From: Patescibacteria group bacterium
Lineage (GTDB): Bacteria > Patescibacteriota > Doudnabacteria > UBA920
NCBI GenBank assembly: GCA_023487095.1
Contig: JAMDEL010000063.1
Span: 1-10,023, forward strand
Reading direction: 5' to 3'
Length of the DNA stretch: 10,023 nucleotides
Shown piece after piece: positions 1-7,645 of the stretch. How positions within the stretch are numbered: the first letter of the stretch is position 1; every line of letters begins with the position of its first letter. The notes under the pieces are model-generated. The model was not told where the DNA came from and made no database searches. It was given only the letters and a program-made list of their open reading frames with translations. The translations under genes were made by a program, and so were the position numbers.

Positions 1-14
1 GCTGCTTAACACCC

Positions 15-43
15 AAACATCCGCTTAAGGCGGATGTTTTTTT
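15..43 (+). terminator. Rho-independent terminator of an upstream unit
   Basis: A perfect 10-bp stem, AAACATCCGC (15-24) and GCGGATGTTT (30-39), encloses a 5-nt loop and runs into a seven-T tract (37-43). The T tract lies on the + strand, and the opposite strand has no comparable U tract, so it should end transcription arriving from the left. Bases 1-9 could be the last codons and TAA stop of that upstream gene, but too little is visible to name it. Confidence 0.85.
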
Positions 44-57
44 ATCCGGAGATGATA

Positions 58-63
58 TATAAT
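58..63 (+). promoter_or_regulatory. Probable -10 box for the AI-2E transporter gene
   Basis: TATAAT at 58-63 matches the sigma70 -10 consensus exactly and lies 28 nt before the ATG at 92. The hexamer 17 bp upstream (35-40, TGTTTT) is a poor -35 and lies inside the preceding terminator arm and T tract. The call rests on the -10 box and its position after a terminator. The region is AT-rich, so a chance match is possible. Confidence 0.5.
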
Positions 64-91
64 ACTTACATAACAATAAAATGTTGAGTTT

Positions 92-1096
92 ATGAAATTT
101 AAAGAACTGGAGACATCTACCCAAGTAATACTCAAGGTCATTTTCGCCGGGCTGATTCTGGCTTTTCTGTGGATTGTCAGGGACATAGTGCTGATTTTGG
201 TTTTGTCGCTTATTTTGGCCTCCGCCATGGAGCCTATGGTGGACTATTTCAGCGAGAAACGCGTGCCGCGGGCGGTCAGCATTTTGGCGGTGTATGTGCT
301 GGTTTTTGCAACCGCCGCTTTTGTCGTTTACCTTTTGGTGCCTCCGGTGATTGGCCAGATACGCTTGCTCGCGGAAAAATGGCCGGAGTACGCCATGCAG
401 CTGGAAAGGATTTTGGGCAATTCCACGGTGTCATTAAGCGAGGTTGGCGGGTATTTCAAACAAATCTCAGATGGCTACAAGGGAGGGCTTCTCACCGGGA
501 CGGTCAGTGTATTTAACGCGTTCTTTACTTTGATAACGGTCTTGGTGATTTCTTTTTATCTGGTGGCAGAGGACCGGGGCATGAAGAAATTTATTTCCAC
601 GCTCTTGCCGGCGCACCATCGTGGTTTTGCGGTCTCCCTGATTGAAAAAATTCAGAAAAAAATGGGCCTTTGGGTAATTGGCCAGCTTATTTTGAGTGTT
701 TCAATTTTTATCCTTTCTTTTGTAGGTTTGAGCCTGCTTCGGGTGGACTATGCTTTGTTTTTGGCGCTTCTGGCCGGCATACTTGAGGTCGTGCCTTATA
801 TTGGACCATTTCTGTCCGCTGTGCCCGGAGTGTTTTTTGCATTCATCCAGAATCCGCCTTTGGCCTTGGCTGTCGCGGTAATGTATCTAATTATCCAAAA
901 AACGGAAGGTTATGTTTTAGTCCCTAAAGTTATGGAGAAGACTGTGGGCACCTCACCTTTGGTGGTTTTATTATCGCTGCTTATTGGATTCCAACTGGCG
1001 GGCGTGGTCGGGCTGCTTATTGCGGTGCCGGTAGTCAGCGCTTTGACCGTGGTGATTAATGAATTCCTGGCCAGCGGAAAAGAAGAAAAAATTTGA
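92..1096 (+). CDS. AI-2E family transporter (integral membrane protein)
   Basis: This 334-aa polytopic membrane protein belongs to the AI-2E_transport family (PF01594), whose members are variously described as autoinducer-2 exporters or cation/proton antiporters. The substrate cannot be told from sequence. Hydrophobic segments lie near residues 13-46 (a pair), 61-84, 138-158, 194-214, 219-268 and 287-323. The soluble stretch at about 88-135 after the third segment is typical. Family motifs are visible: EVVPYIGP with following residues (232-245), EGYVLVPKVM (272-281) and a Gly-rich segment ending in LLIAVP (308-313). Length is normal for the family. The ATG at 92 gives the expected short polar N-terminus, but no Shine-Dalgarno precedes it. 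It is probably transcribed alone, between the terminators at 15-43 and 1122-1146. Family membership is secure and function is not. Confidence 0.9.
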   Translation: MKFKELETSTQVILKVIFAGLILAFLWIVRDIVLILVLSLILASAMEPMVDYFSEKRVPRAVSILAVYVLVFATAAFVVYLLVPPVIGQIRLLAEKWPEYAMQLERILGNSTVSLSEVGGYFKQISDGYKGGLLTGTVSVFNAFFTLITVLVISFYLVAEDRGMKKFISTLLPAHHRGFAVSLIEKIQKKMGLWVIGQLILSVSIFILSFVGLSLLRVDYALFLALLAGILEVVPYIGPFLSAVPGVFFAFIQNPPLALAVAVMYLIIQKTEGYVLVPKVMEKTVGTSPLVVLLSLLIGFQLAGVVGLLIAVPVVSALTVVINEFLASGKEEKI

Positions 1097-1121
1097 GGAA
1101 ATCCAGGAAAATCGGTATAAT
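1093..1121 (+). promoter_or_regulatory. Sigma70-type promoter for the metG operon
   Basis: TTGAGG (1093-1098) is followed after exactly 17 bp by a consensus TATAAT (1116-1121). The -35 overlaps the TGA stop of the AI-2E gene (1094-1096). The predicted start, about 7 nt past the -10, falls near 1128 inside the left arm of the terminator stem. This would give metG a leader of only about 20 nt with no ribosome binding site. Confidence 0.72.
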
Positions 1122-1146
1122 AAAAGGGCTATAAAAGCCCTTTTTT
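1122..1146 (+). terminator. Rho-independent terminator after the AI-2E gene
   Basis: A perfect 9-bp stem, AAAAGGGCT (1122-1130) and AGCCCTTTT (1136-1144), has a 5-nt loop and ends in six T's (1141-1146), two bases before the metG ATG. It begins directly after the -10 box of the metG promoter. Transcripts from that promoter would start inside the left arm and so could not form the full hairpin. Only read-through from the AI-2E gene should be terminated. Confidence 0.75.
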
Positions 1147-1148
1147 AT

Positions 1149-2597
1149 ATGGAAAAGCATTTTTACATCACCACGACCCTGCCTTACGTAAACTCCGAAC
1201 CGCATTTGGGGTTTGCGTTGGAAATTGTCCAGGCTGACGCCATTGCCCGTTTCCACAAGCTTTTAGGCGAGGAGACGTTTTTCAATACTGGCACAGACGA
1301 GCACGGCGTGAAAATCCACCGCAAGGCCGAAGAGCGCGGCAAAGACACTCAAAATTACGTGGATGAGTACGCGCAGAAGTTTAAGGACTTAATGCCGGCT
1401 TTGGGGGTCTCTTCCGACATTCATTTTGTCCGCACGACAGACCTTCACCATAAGGCTGCAGCCCAGGTTTTCTGGAAAAGATGCCTGGAAAAAGGGGATA
1501 TCTATAAGCAGGTTTATAAGGTTAAGTATTGTGTAGGCTGCGAACTGGAAAAGACCGACTCAGAATTGGTGGATGGCAAATGCCCTATTCACCCCAATTT
1601 GGAAATAGAGCTGATTGAGGAAGAAAACTATTTTTTTAAATTTTCCAAATACCAGGAACCGCTGCTCAAGTTTTATGCGGCCAATCCAGAATTTGTGGTG
1701 CCGGATTTTCGTTTTAACGAAATTAAGCGGTTTGTGGAAGGCGGCTTGCAGGACTTCAGTGTTTCCCGGCTCAAGGAAAAGATGCCTTGGGGCATTCCGG
1801 TTCCGGGGGATGACAGCCAGGTGATGTATGTCTGGTTTGACGCGCTCATTAATTACGTTTCCACACTAGGCTGGCCGGAAGACGAAAAGACTTTTTCTAA
1901 ATTCTGGCCCGGGGTGCAGATTGCCGGGAAAGACAATTTGCGCCAGCAATCGGCTATGTGGCAGGCTATGCTTATGAGTGCGGACTTGCCCAATTCCAAA
2001 CAGATTATTATCCACGGATTTATAACCAGCCAGGGACAGAAAATGTCCAAAAGTTTGGGCAACGTGGCTGACCCGTACGAGATTTTGTCCAAGCTTCAGG
2101 AAAAAGGCCTGACCAAAGAACAGGCGGTAGATGCGTTAAGGTATTACCTTTTGCGGGAAGTTCCGACTTTTGAAGACGGCGATTACACTTGGGAGAGATT
2201 TGTGGAAACCTACAACGCCGGCTTAGCCAACGGGATTGGGAATTTATCCTCTAGAATTTTAAAAATGGCTGCCAATGCGGGTATCCGGCCAGGCCAGGCT
2301 GAAGGCAAGCTTGATGCAGTTAATATGCTTCATGGCTATGCGTTGGCAAAGGCTATGGACGAAATCTGGAGCCGGATACAGGCTGCGGATAAATATATCC
2401 AGGAAAATGAGCCATTTAAGCTAATCAAAGTTGAAAAAGAAAAAGGGGAGAACTGCATTTCGGAGCTTTTAAAGAATTTGTTTGAGATTGCTTTTTGGCT
2501 CCAGCCTTTTTTGCCCCATACCAGTGAAAAATTGCTGGCAATTTTGAGAGACCCAAAATTGGAAAATATTCCCAGGCTGTTTCCGAGAATAGAGTAA
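1149..2597 (+). CDS. metG: Methionyl-tRNA synthetase (minimal form)
   Basis: This class Ia cytoplasmic enzyme of 482 aa attaches methionine to tRNA-Met and initiator tRNA using ATP. The catalytic domain opens with the typical N-terminus YITTTLPYVNSEPHLGF, where HLGF (19-22) is the HIGH-type signature. A zinc knuckle is formed by C128/C131 and C145/H148. KMSKS lies at residues 298-302. The C-terminal part (about 340-480) is the helical anticodon-binding domain. The C-terminal EMAP/OB tRNA-binding domain of longer MetRS proteins is absent, as in many small-genome bacteria. The ATG at 1149 is chosen because it starts exactly at the conserved N-terminus. The frame is open upstream to a possible start at 1059, but that would overlap the AI-2E gene and precede the promoter. 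tatD follows after 14 nt, and metG next to tatD is a widespread bacterial arrangement (metS-yabD in Bacillus). Confidence 0.96.
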   Translation: MEKHFYITTTLPYVNSEPHLGFALEIVQADAIARFHKLLGEETFFNTGTDEHGVKIHRKAEERGKDTQNYVDEYAQKFKDLMPALGVSSDIHFVRTTDLHHKAAAQVFWKRCLEKGDIYKQVYKVKYCVGCELEKTDSELVDGKCPIHPNLEIELIEEENYFFKFSKYQEPLLKFYAANPEFVVPDFRFNEIKRFVEGGLQDFSVSRLKEKMPWGIPVPGDDSQVMYVWFDALINYVSTLGWPEDEKTFSKFWPGVQIAGKDNLRQQSAMWQAMLMSADLPNSKQIIIHGFITSQGQKMSKSLGNVADPYEILSKLQEKGLTKEQAVDALRYYLLREVPTFEDGDYTWERFVETYNAGLANGIGNLSSRILKMAANAGIRPGQAEGKLDAVNMLHGYALAKAMDEIWSRIQAADKYIQENEPFKLIKVEKEKGENCISELLKNLFEIAFWLQPFLPHTSEKLLAILRDPKLENIPRLFPRIE

Positions 2598-2611
2598 CAG
2601 AAGTTTTAAAG

Positions 2612-3454
2612 ATGTTAATTGATACCCACGCACATGTCAATTTCAGGGCTTATAAGGACGATGCAAAAGAGGTTTTGCAGCGTTCTTTGGATGCGGGCGT
2701 GTGGGTGGTGAATGTTGGCAGCCAGATTGACACCTCGCGGCAGGCCGTGGAGTTGGCAAGTCAGTTTGAGCAGGGCGTTTATGCCGTGATTGGCCTCCAC
2801 CCTGAACATACCCATTCGCAATACGTGGATGAGGAAGAAACGCATTTTAAGACCCGCGAAGAAGATTTTAACGAAGCGTTTTATTCGGAACTGGTTAGCC
2901 ACCCGAAAGTCGTGGGGATCAATTAACATGGGTTGGATTATTACCGCTTGCCGGAAGACAGGACCTCTCATGACCAGATAAAACAGAAGCAAATCGAAGT
3001 TTTTAAAAAACAGGTCCGTTTTGCCAAAACGTACGACAAGGCTTTGGTGGTCCACAGCCGTCCGGAAAAGGGGAGTGATGAGCTGTACCACGACATGCTT
3101 CAGGTCTTTGAAGAGGAAAATGTGAGCAATATGCGCCTTGTGGTCCATAGCTACACCCATGAACCGAAATTTTTGGAAAAATTTCTAGAGCTAGGCGCGT
3201 ACGCGTCCTTTAATGGCATCATAACCTTTGACAAGACCGGCAGCATGAAAAAGCTGGTGGAAATGTGTCCGCTGGACAGGATACTTTTGGAGACCGACTG
3301 TCCGTACCTGACGCCCGTGCCTAACCGGGGCAAACGGAACGAACCGCTTTTCGTAAAGTCTGTGGCAGAAAAGACGGCTGAGATAAAAAATATCACCCTT
3401 GCACAGATTGAGGAAGCAACTTTTAACAACGCAAAAAATCTTTTTAAATTTTGA
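2612..3454 (+). pseudogene. tatD: TatD family metal-dependent DNase, interrupted by an in-frame TAA
   Basis: Both halves lie in one reading frame and together encode a TatD-type amidohydrolase of 280 codons (plus stop), close to family size. TatD enzymes are metal-dependent 3'-5' exonucleases/deoxyribonucleases. Metal ligands are visible: H6/H8 (DTHAH), H148 (VVHSRP), H179 (VVHSYTHEP) and D229 (ETDCPYL). The first part ends at TAA 2924-2926 (codon 105). Where the family reads G-I-G-E-x-G-L-D-Y-Y, the sequence reads G-I-N-stop-H-G-L-D-Y-Y, so the metal-binding Glu is replaced by the stop and both neighbours are also non-consensus. A 104-aa fragment without most ligands would be inactive. Translation of the rest would need read-through, or restart at the TTG at 2933. 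Either this is a real pseudogene or there is a consensus error at this spot. The ORF ends 4 nt before leuS, and the rest of the protein is intact, which suggests a recent or artefactual lesion. Confidence 0.85.
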
Positions 3455-3458
3455 GACC

Positions 3459-6384
3459 ATGAACAAGCACAGTCCCGCAAAAATAGAAACCAAATGGCAA
3501 AGAATCTGGCAGGGGAAAAAAGCCTTTGCGGCCAGGGATAATTCCAAAAAAACCAAAAAATATATTTTGGTGGAATTTCCATATCCTTCGGGCGCGGGCT
3601 TGCACATGGGCCATTTGCGCCCCTATGTTGCAGGCGATGTCTACAGCCGTTATTTAAGAATGCAAGGCAACGAAGTTTTGTACCCGATTGGCTGGGATGC
3701 TTTTGGTCTCCCTGCGGAAAATTATGCCATAAAAATGGGCGTCCACCCGTCCATTACTACCAAGAAAAACGTGGCCAACGCCAAAAAACAAATGCTTTCC
3801 TGGGGTTTGTCTTTTGACTGGAGCCGGGAGGTTAACACCACAGACCCGAGTTATTACCAATGGACCCAATGGCTGTTTCTGCAGTTTTATAAAGCTGGCT
3901 TGGCTTACGAAGCTACAGGCATGATTAACTGGTGCCCTAAGGACAAGACCGGGCTCGCCAACGAAGAGGTGATTGACGGCAAATGCGAACGCTGCGGCAC
4001 GGAAGTGGTAAAAAAAGAACTGCGCCAGTGGTATTTGAAAATTACGGCATACGCGGAAAAGTTGTTGGAGGGGCTTAAAAATTTGCCTGAATGGCCGGAA
4101 GCCGTCAAACTCCAGCAGGAGAACTGGATTGGCAAATCTGTGGGCGCAGAAATAGGATTCCCCTTGGGTAATAACCATAACTATGTAATTTTACCGGGTT
4201 GGACCAGCACAGAAAAGGAGAATTTTTACCCCTGGCTCGCGGACAGGTTGCGCCTGGCCGGCAAGACAGCAACGGTATATAAATATAAATCTACCGAGGA
4301 AAATTCCGAAGAAGAAGTTGTTCAGGATCTGCTCACCAATTTGAATTTGGATGAGAATACCGTACTAATCGGCCACAGCTTGGGTGCGGCCATGGCTTTG
4401 AAGGTATTGGAAAAAATTCAAAAGCCTGTTGCCAAAATTGTCTTGGCCGGCGGTTTTATGACCCCAAAGTTTAAAGACAAGGCCAGGCCTTTTGAAAAAA
4501 ACTCTGAACTGGAATTTTGATCTTGAGAAGATAAAGAAAAACGCAAAAGAAATTACAATTTTGCACGACGAAACAGATCAGATTGTTCCGGAAACCGCAG
4601 CTGTTGAATTACAAAAAAAATTGGGCGGAGAGCTGATAAAATTTAAGGCACTAAAACCGCATATTAAGAACGAGCAGGAACCGGAGGTGTTATCTGTCAC
4701 GGCACCGTCAATAAAAGTTTTTACCACCCGTCCGGATACGATTTTTGGAGCGACTTACATGGTTGTAGCTCCCGAACACCCCTTGATTAAAGAAAACCAG
4801 AGGCTGATAGAGAATTATTCAGAAGTGGCGAAGTACGTCGAGGAGGCCAAAAAGAAAAAAGAGATGGAACGCACGGCAGAGGGTAAGGAAAAAACCGGCG
4901 TTGAGTTAAAAGGTTTTAAGGCAGTTAACCCAGCTACTGGTATGGAAATTCCAATTTGGACTGCGGATTATGTGCTTTGGGGTTATGGCACGGGAGCAAT
5001 TATGGCCGTGCCTGCCCACGACCAGCGGGATTTTGAGTTTGCCAAAAAGTTCGGGTTACCAATTGCCCAGGTTGTGGACACTGGAAAACAAGAAACTGAA
5101 AAAGCCACCGCGGAATACGGCGCAGTTATTAATTCCGGGAAGTTTGATGGCATGAAAACCGAAGAAGCCATTTCCAAAATGGCGGAAGCTTTTGGCAGAT
5201 TGACCGTGCAATACAAGCTGCGCGACTGGGTGTTTTCCCGCCAGCGGTATTGGGGCGAGCCAATTCCTTTAATCCATTGCCCAACTTGCGGCACTGTGCC
5301 CGTGCCCGACTCGCAATTGCCCGTAAAACTGCCCCCGGTAAAAAAATATGAACCTACGGGCACAGGGGAGTCGCCCTTGGCCGCCATAGCCAAGTGGGTA
5401 AATGTAAAGTGCCCGGTATGCAAAGGCAAGGCCAAGCGCGAAACCAACACTATGCCACAGTGGGCGGGCAGTTCTTGGTATTGGCTTCGGTATGCGGATC
5501 CGAAGAACAAGACTAAATTTGCGGATAAAAAGAAATTGAAATACTGGCAACCCGTGGATGTGTATTTTGGCGGCATGGAACACACCACTTTGCACCTGCT
5601 CTATTCGCGTTTTTGGAATTTGTTTTTATATGACCAAGGCCTGGTAACGGAAAAAGAGCCCTACAAGAAGCGCCAGCCTCACGGTATCGTGTTGGCCGCG
5701 GACGGGGAAAAAATGTCCAAGAGCCGGGGCAATGTGGTTGACCCGCAGGTAATTTTAAAAAAATTCGGCGCGGACACCCTGCGCATGTACGAAATGTTTT
5801 TGGGCCCCCACGAGCTCATGGTTTCCTGGAACGACCAGGGCGTGGTGGGCGTGAGAAGGTTTTTGGACCGCGTCTGGCAGTGGGCGGAAGAAATTGCGGC
5901 AGCTCCCAAGGCCAAGGCGGATTCTCCTAAAGCAGAAAAGCTTTTGCACCGCTTGGTTAAAAAAGTCGGCGAGGATATTGAAAATTTCCGTTTCAATACA
6001 GCTATTTCCGCATTTATGGAATTCCATAACGAGATAAAAAGCGAGGTTGTGACCCCTGTCTTAGCCCGGACATTTTTAAAATTGCTCTACCCCTTTGCTC
6101 CACATATTTCTGAAGAATTAAACCAGAGATTGGGTGGTAAAAAGATCGTTCAGTCCGAGGCCTGGCCAAAATACGACAAAACGAAGATTGCCGAAACTGA
6201 AGCCGAAATCGTGGTTCAAGTTAACGGCAAAGTTCGGGGTAAGGTGCTAATGTCAGTCAATGCGGATGAGGCCGAAGCCAAACAAAAAGCCTTGGACTTG
6301 CCGGCAGTCAAGCAGGTTGCCACCGAGCCTGCCTTAAAACGGGTTATTTATATTAAAGGCAGACTAATTAATTTGGTGGTTTAG
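3459..6384 (+). CDS. leuS: Leucyl-tRNA synthetase with inserted serine hydrolase domain; one-base frame break
   Basis: This class Ia synthetase charges tRNA-Leu and clears mischarged tRNA in its CP1 editing domain. As given, the frame breaks inside the gene. The first part runs from ATG 3459 to TGA 4518-4520 and the second continues in the +1 frame to 6384. Removing one A from the 4495-4501 run gives 974 aa. In corrected numbering: HMGH at 49-52; zinc-type motif C159/C176/C179; then an alpha/beta hydrolase insert at about 237-417. Editing motifs TTRPDT (422-427) and AHDQRD (D521) follow, then a second CxxC pair (CPTC near 5279, CPVC near 5410), KMSKS (751-755), the anticodon-binding region and the usual VQVNGKVRGK C-terminal domain. 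Without the insert it would be about 793 aa, normal for a compact LeuRS. The ATG at 3459 gives the conserved N-terminus (KIETKWQRIW) and lies 4 nt after tatD; the frame is open further upstream but overlaps tatD. Everything outside the break is intact, so a sequencing error is the simplest explanation. Confidence 0.93.
4167..4710 (+). other. RBBP9/YdeN-like alpha/beta serine hydrolase domain inserted in LeuRS CP1
   Basis: About 181 residues separate the end of the catalytic-core segment (NWIGKSVGAEIGFPL) from the start of the editing domain (IKVFTTRPDT), where ordinary LeuRS has only a short linker. The insert reads like a complete small serine hydrolase of the RBBP9 type (PF06821). It has an N-terminal strand followed by LPGW, a nucleophile elbow GHSLGA with Ser307 (4377-4379), and RPF ... 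DLEKIKKN matching the equivalent RPW...WEKIKAN part of human RBBP9. The acid region is HDETDQIVP with Asp373 (4576-4578), and the basic residue is His401 in KPHIKNEQ (4660-4662). All three catalytic residues are present in the right order. The family resemblance was judged by eye. Activity, substrate and any role in aminoacylation are unknown. Confidence 0.8.
4495..4501 (+). other. Frame break at an A7 homopolymer in leuS
   Basis: Upstream, leuS is read with codons TTT GAA AAA AAC and stops at TGA 4518-4520. Downstream, homology continues in the frame starting TTG AAA AAA ACT. Six A's instead of seven would read F-E-K-T-L-N-W-N-F-D continuously and restore the conserved hydrolase segment. The site is either a one-base homopolymer error, a real frameshift mutation, or a slippage site that corrects itself at the RNA level. 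Confidence 0.85.
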
Positions 6385-6399
6385 GGCGTTGTTTATGTC

Positions 6400-6993
6400 A
6401 TGAAAAAAACGTCGGAGCAAATAAAAATACTCAGATTTTTACACGAAGCAGAGAAGTTAAAGACCTTGTTAAGGCATAGCTGGCTTTCTTCGGGTCGCAG
6501 GGAAAGCGTAGCCGAACATTCTTGGCGGTTATTGCTTATGGCCATGGTAATGAGCCCGTATTTAAATAAGAAGGTTAAGTTAGAAAAAGTTTTGAAAATT
6601 TTAGTGGTTCACGATCTTTGCGAGGTTTATAGTGGGGATACGTGGGCGTGGAAATCCAAAAAACACAAGGAAGGCAAGCATGACAGAGAGAGAAACGGAA
6701 TAAAAAAACTGCTGAAATTACTGCCCCAGAAACAAGCCAAGGAAATTTATGCTTTGTGGGATGAATACGGAAAGGCCAAAACTCTTGAGGCAAAATTCGC
6801 CAAATCAATGGATAAGATAGAAGCAAAAATCCAGCACAACGAAGGTGACTTAAAGCATTGGAACAAAAAAGAAAAAGTTTTTAATCTGGTACACGGTGAA
6901 GATTGGTGCAGGTTTGATGAATTCATTCACGCTTTTTGGAAATTATCCCGGGACGAAGGGGCTTTAAAAGTCAAAACTAACAGGCATTTTTAA
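6400..6993 (+). CDS. HD-domain phosphohydrolase, YfbR/HDDC2-like
   Basis: This 197-aa soluble protein carries an HD metal-dependent phosphohydrolase domain of the HD_3 type (5'-deoxynucleotidase YfbR / HDDC2 group). The signature residues line up with those of E. coli YfbR: R25 (LLRHSW), H40 (ESVAEH), H71-D72 (VVHDLCE) with E75, and D138 (SMDKIEAKIQ). This suggests a divalent-metal enzyme that dephosphorylates (deoxy)nucleoside monophosphates. The specific substrate is an inference. The C-terminal part (about 85-110 and 150-197) is Lys-rich and less typical. The gene begins 15 nt after leuS with no clear Shine-Dalgarno, and its TAA overlaps the tsaC ATG by one base, so the two are likely translationally coupled. 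Confidence 0.85.
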   Translation: MKKTSEQIKILRFLHEAEKLKTLLRHSWLSSGRRESVAEHSWRLLLMAMVMSPYLNKKVKLEKVLKILVVHDLCEVYSGDTWAWKSKKHKEGKHDRERNGIKKLLKLLPQKQAKEIYALWDEYGKAKTLEAKFAKSMDKIEAKIQHNEGDLKHWNKKEKVFNLVHGEDWCRFDEFIHAFWKLSRDEGALKVKTNRHF

Positions 6994-7643
6994 TGTTAAT
7001 TTTAGAATACGACAAAAAAAACCACAGCCAGATCATTAAAGCCTGTGTTTCTGCTTTAAGGCAGGGTAAGGTTGTGGCTTATCCGACTGATACATCTTAC
7101 GGCTTGGCTGCGGATACTGGCAATATTACGGCCATAAAAAAGTTATACCAAATTAAACAACGGGAAAAGGTTAAGCCCGTACATGTTGTTGTCCCGTCTG
7201 TTGCCTATGCAAAAAAAATCGTACATTGGAACAGCGTCGCATCAAAACTTGCAAAGGAGTTCTGGCCTGGACCTTTGACGATTATTTTACCCCTTAAGTC
7301 CAAAGGTTTGGTATTTACTACGCTGTCCGCAGGTACTGGGTTTTTAGGGGTTCGTATGCCAAACAATAAAATCGCCTTGGATTTGTCGCGTATTTTAAAA
7401 ATGCCCATAACCACCCCCAGCGCAAACCCGCCCAGTGGCATGGCGGGGGACGACAGCTACTCCGCAGACGAGGTGGTAAGGCAGTTCGCTGGGAAAAAAT
7501 ACAAACCAGATATTATTATCAATGCCGGCAGCCTGCCCAAACGCAAGCCGTCAACAATGGTAAAAATTGATAACGGGCAAATTTTTGTACTGCGCAAAGG
7601 CCCGGTGAGCGAAAAACAAATAAACAAAGTTTTTAAAAAATAA
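6993..7643 (+). CDS. tsaC: Threonylcarbamoyl-AMP synthase (Sua5/YrdC/YwlC family)
   Basis: This 216-aa YrdC-fold protein makes threonylcarbamoyl-AMP from threonine, bicarbonate and ATP, the first step of t6A37 synthesis in ANN-decoding tRNAs. Visible motifs are PTDTSYGL (31-38), the K-x-R substrate motif (K55, R57), WPGPLT (91-96), RMP (121-123) and TPSAN (141-145). Length matches the single-domain TsaC form, so the extra C-terminal Sua5 domain is absent. The initiator ATG shares its A with the upstream TAA. Partner genes for the transfer step (tsaB, tsaD, tsaE) are not in the window. The position downstream of two tRNA synthetases fits a tRNA-maturation role. Confidence 0.93.
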   Translation: MLILEYDKKNHSQIIKACVSALRQGKVVAYPTDTSYGLAADTGNITAIKKLYQIKQREKVKPVHVVVPSVAYAKKIVHWNSVASKLAKEFWPGPLTIILPLKSKGLVFTTLSAGTGFLGVRMPNNKIALDLSRILKMPITTPSANPPSGMAGDDSYSADEVVRQFAGKKYKPDIIINAGSLPKRKPSTMVKIDNGQIFVLRKGPVSEKQINKVFKK

Positions 7644-7645
7644 AC

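Noticed and set aside
81..95. Four-codon ORF whose TGA overlaps the AI-2E ATG, a possible coupling leader.
   Set aside because: Too short to distinguish from chance in AT-rich sequence, with no ribosome binding site.
1059..1148. Upstream extension of the metG frame, giving a 512-aa protein.
   Set aside because: It would read through the promoter and terminator and overlap the AI-2E gene. The conserved MetRS N-terminus begins at 1149.
2615..3160. A 181-codon open frame on the minus strand opposite tatD.
   Set aside because: It is a shadow of tatD codon usage. The predicted protein resembles nothing I recognise, and the plus-strand TatD motifs are clear on both sides of the stop.
4496..4502. 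A AAA AAC matches the X XXY YYZ slippery heptamer for programmed -1 frameshifting, in the correct phase.
   Set aside because: A -1 shift here reads CTC then TGA at 4505-4507 and stops at once. Continuity needs +1 (or -2), so the motif cannot explain the break.
4983..5588. A 201-codon minus-strand open frame opposite leuS.
   Set aside because: It lies fully antisense to the conserved LeuRS editing and zinc regions; its composition looks like a coding shadow.
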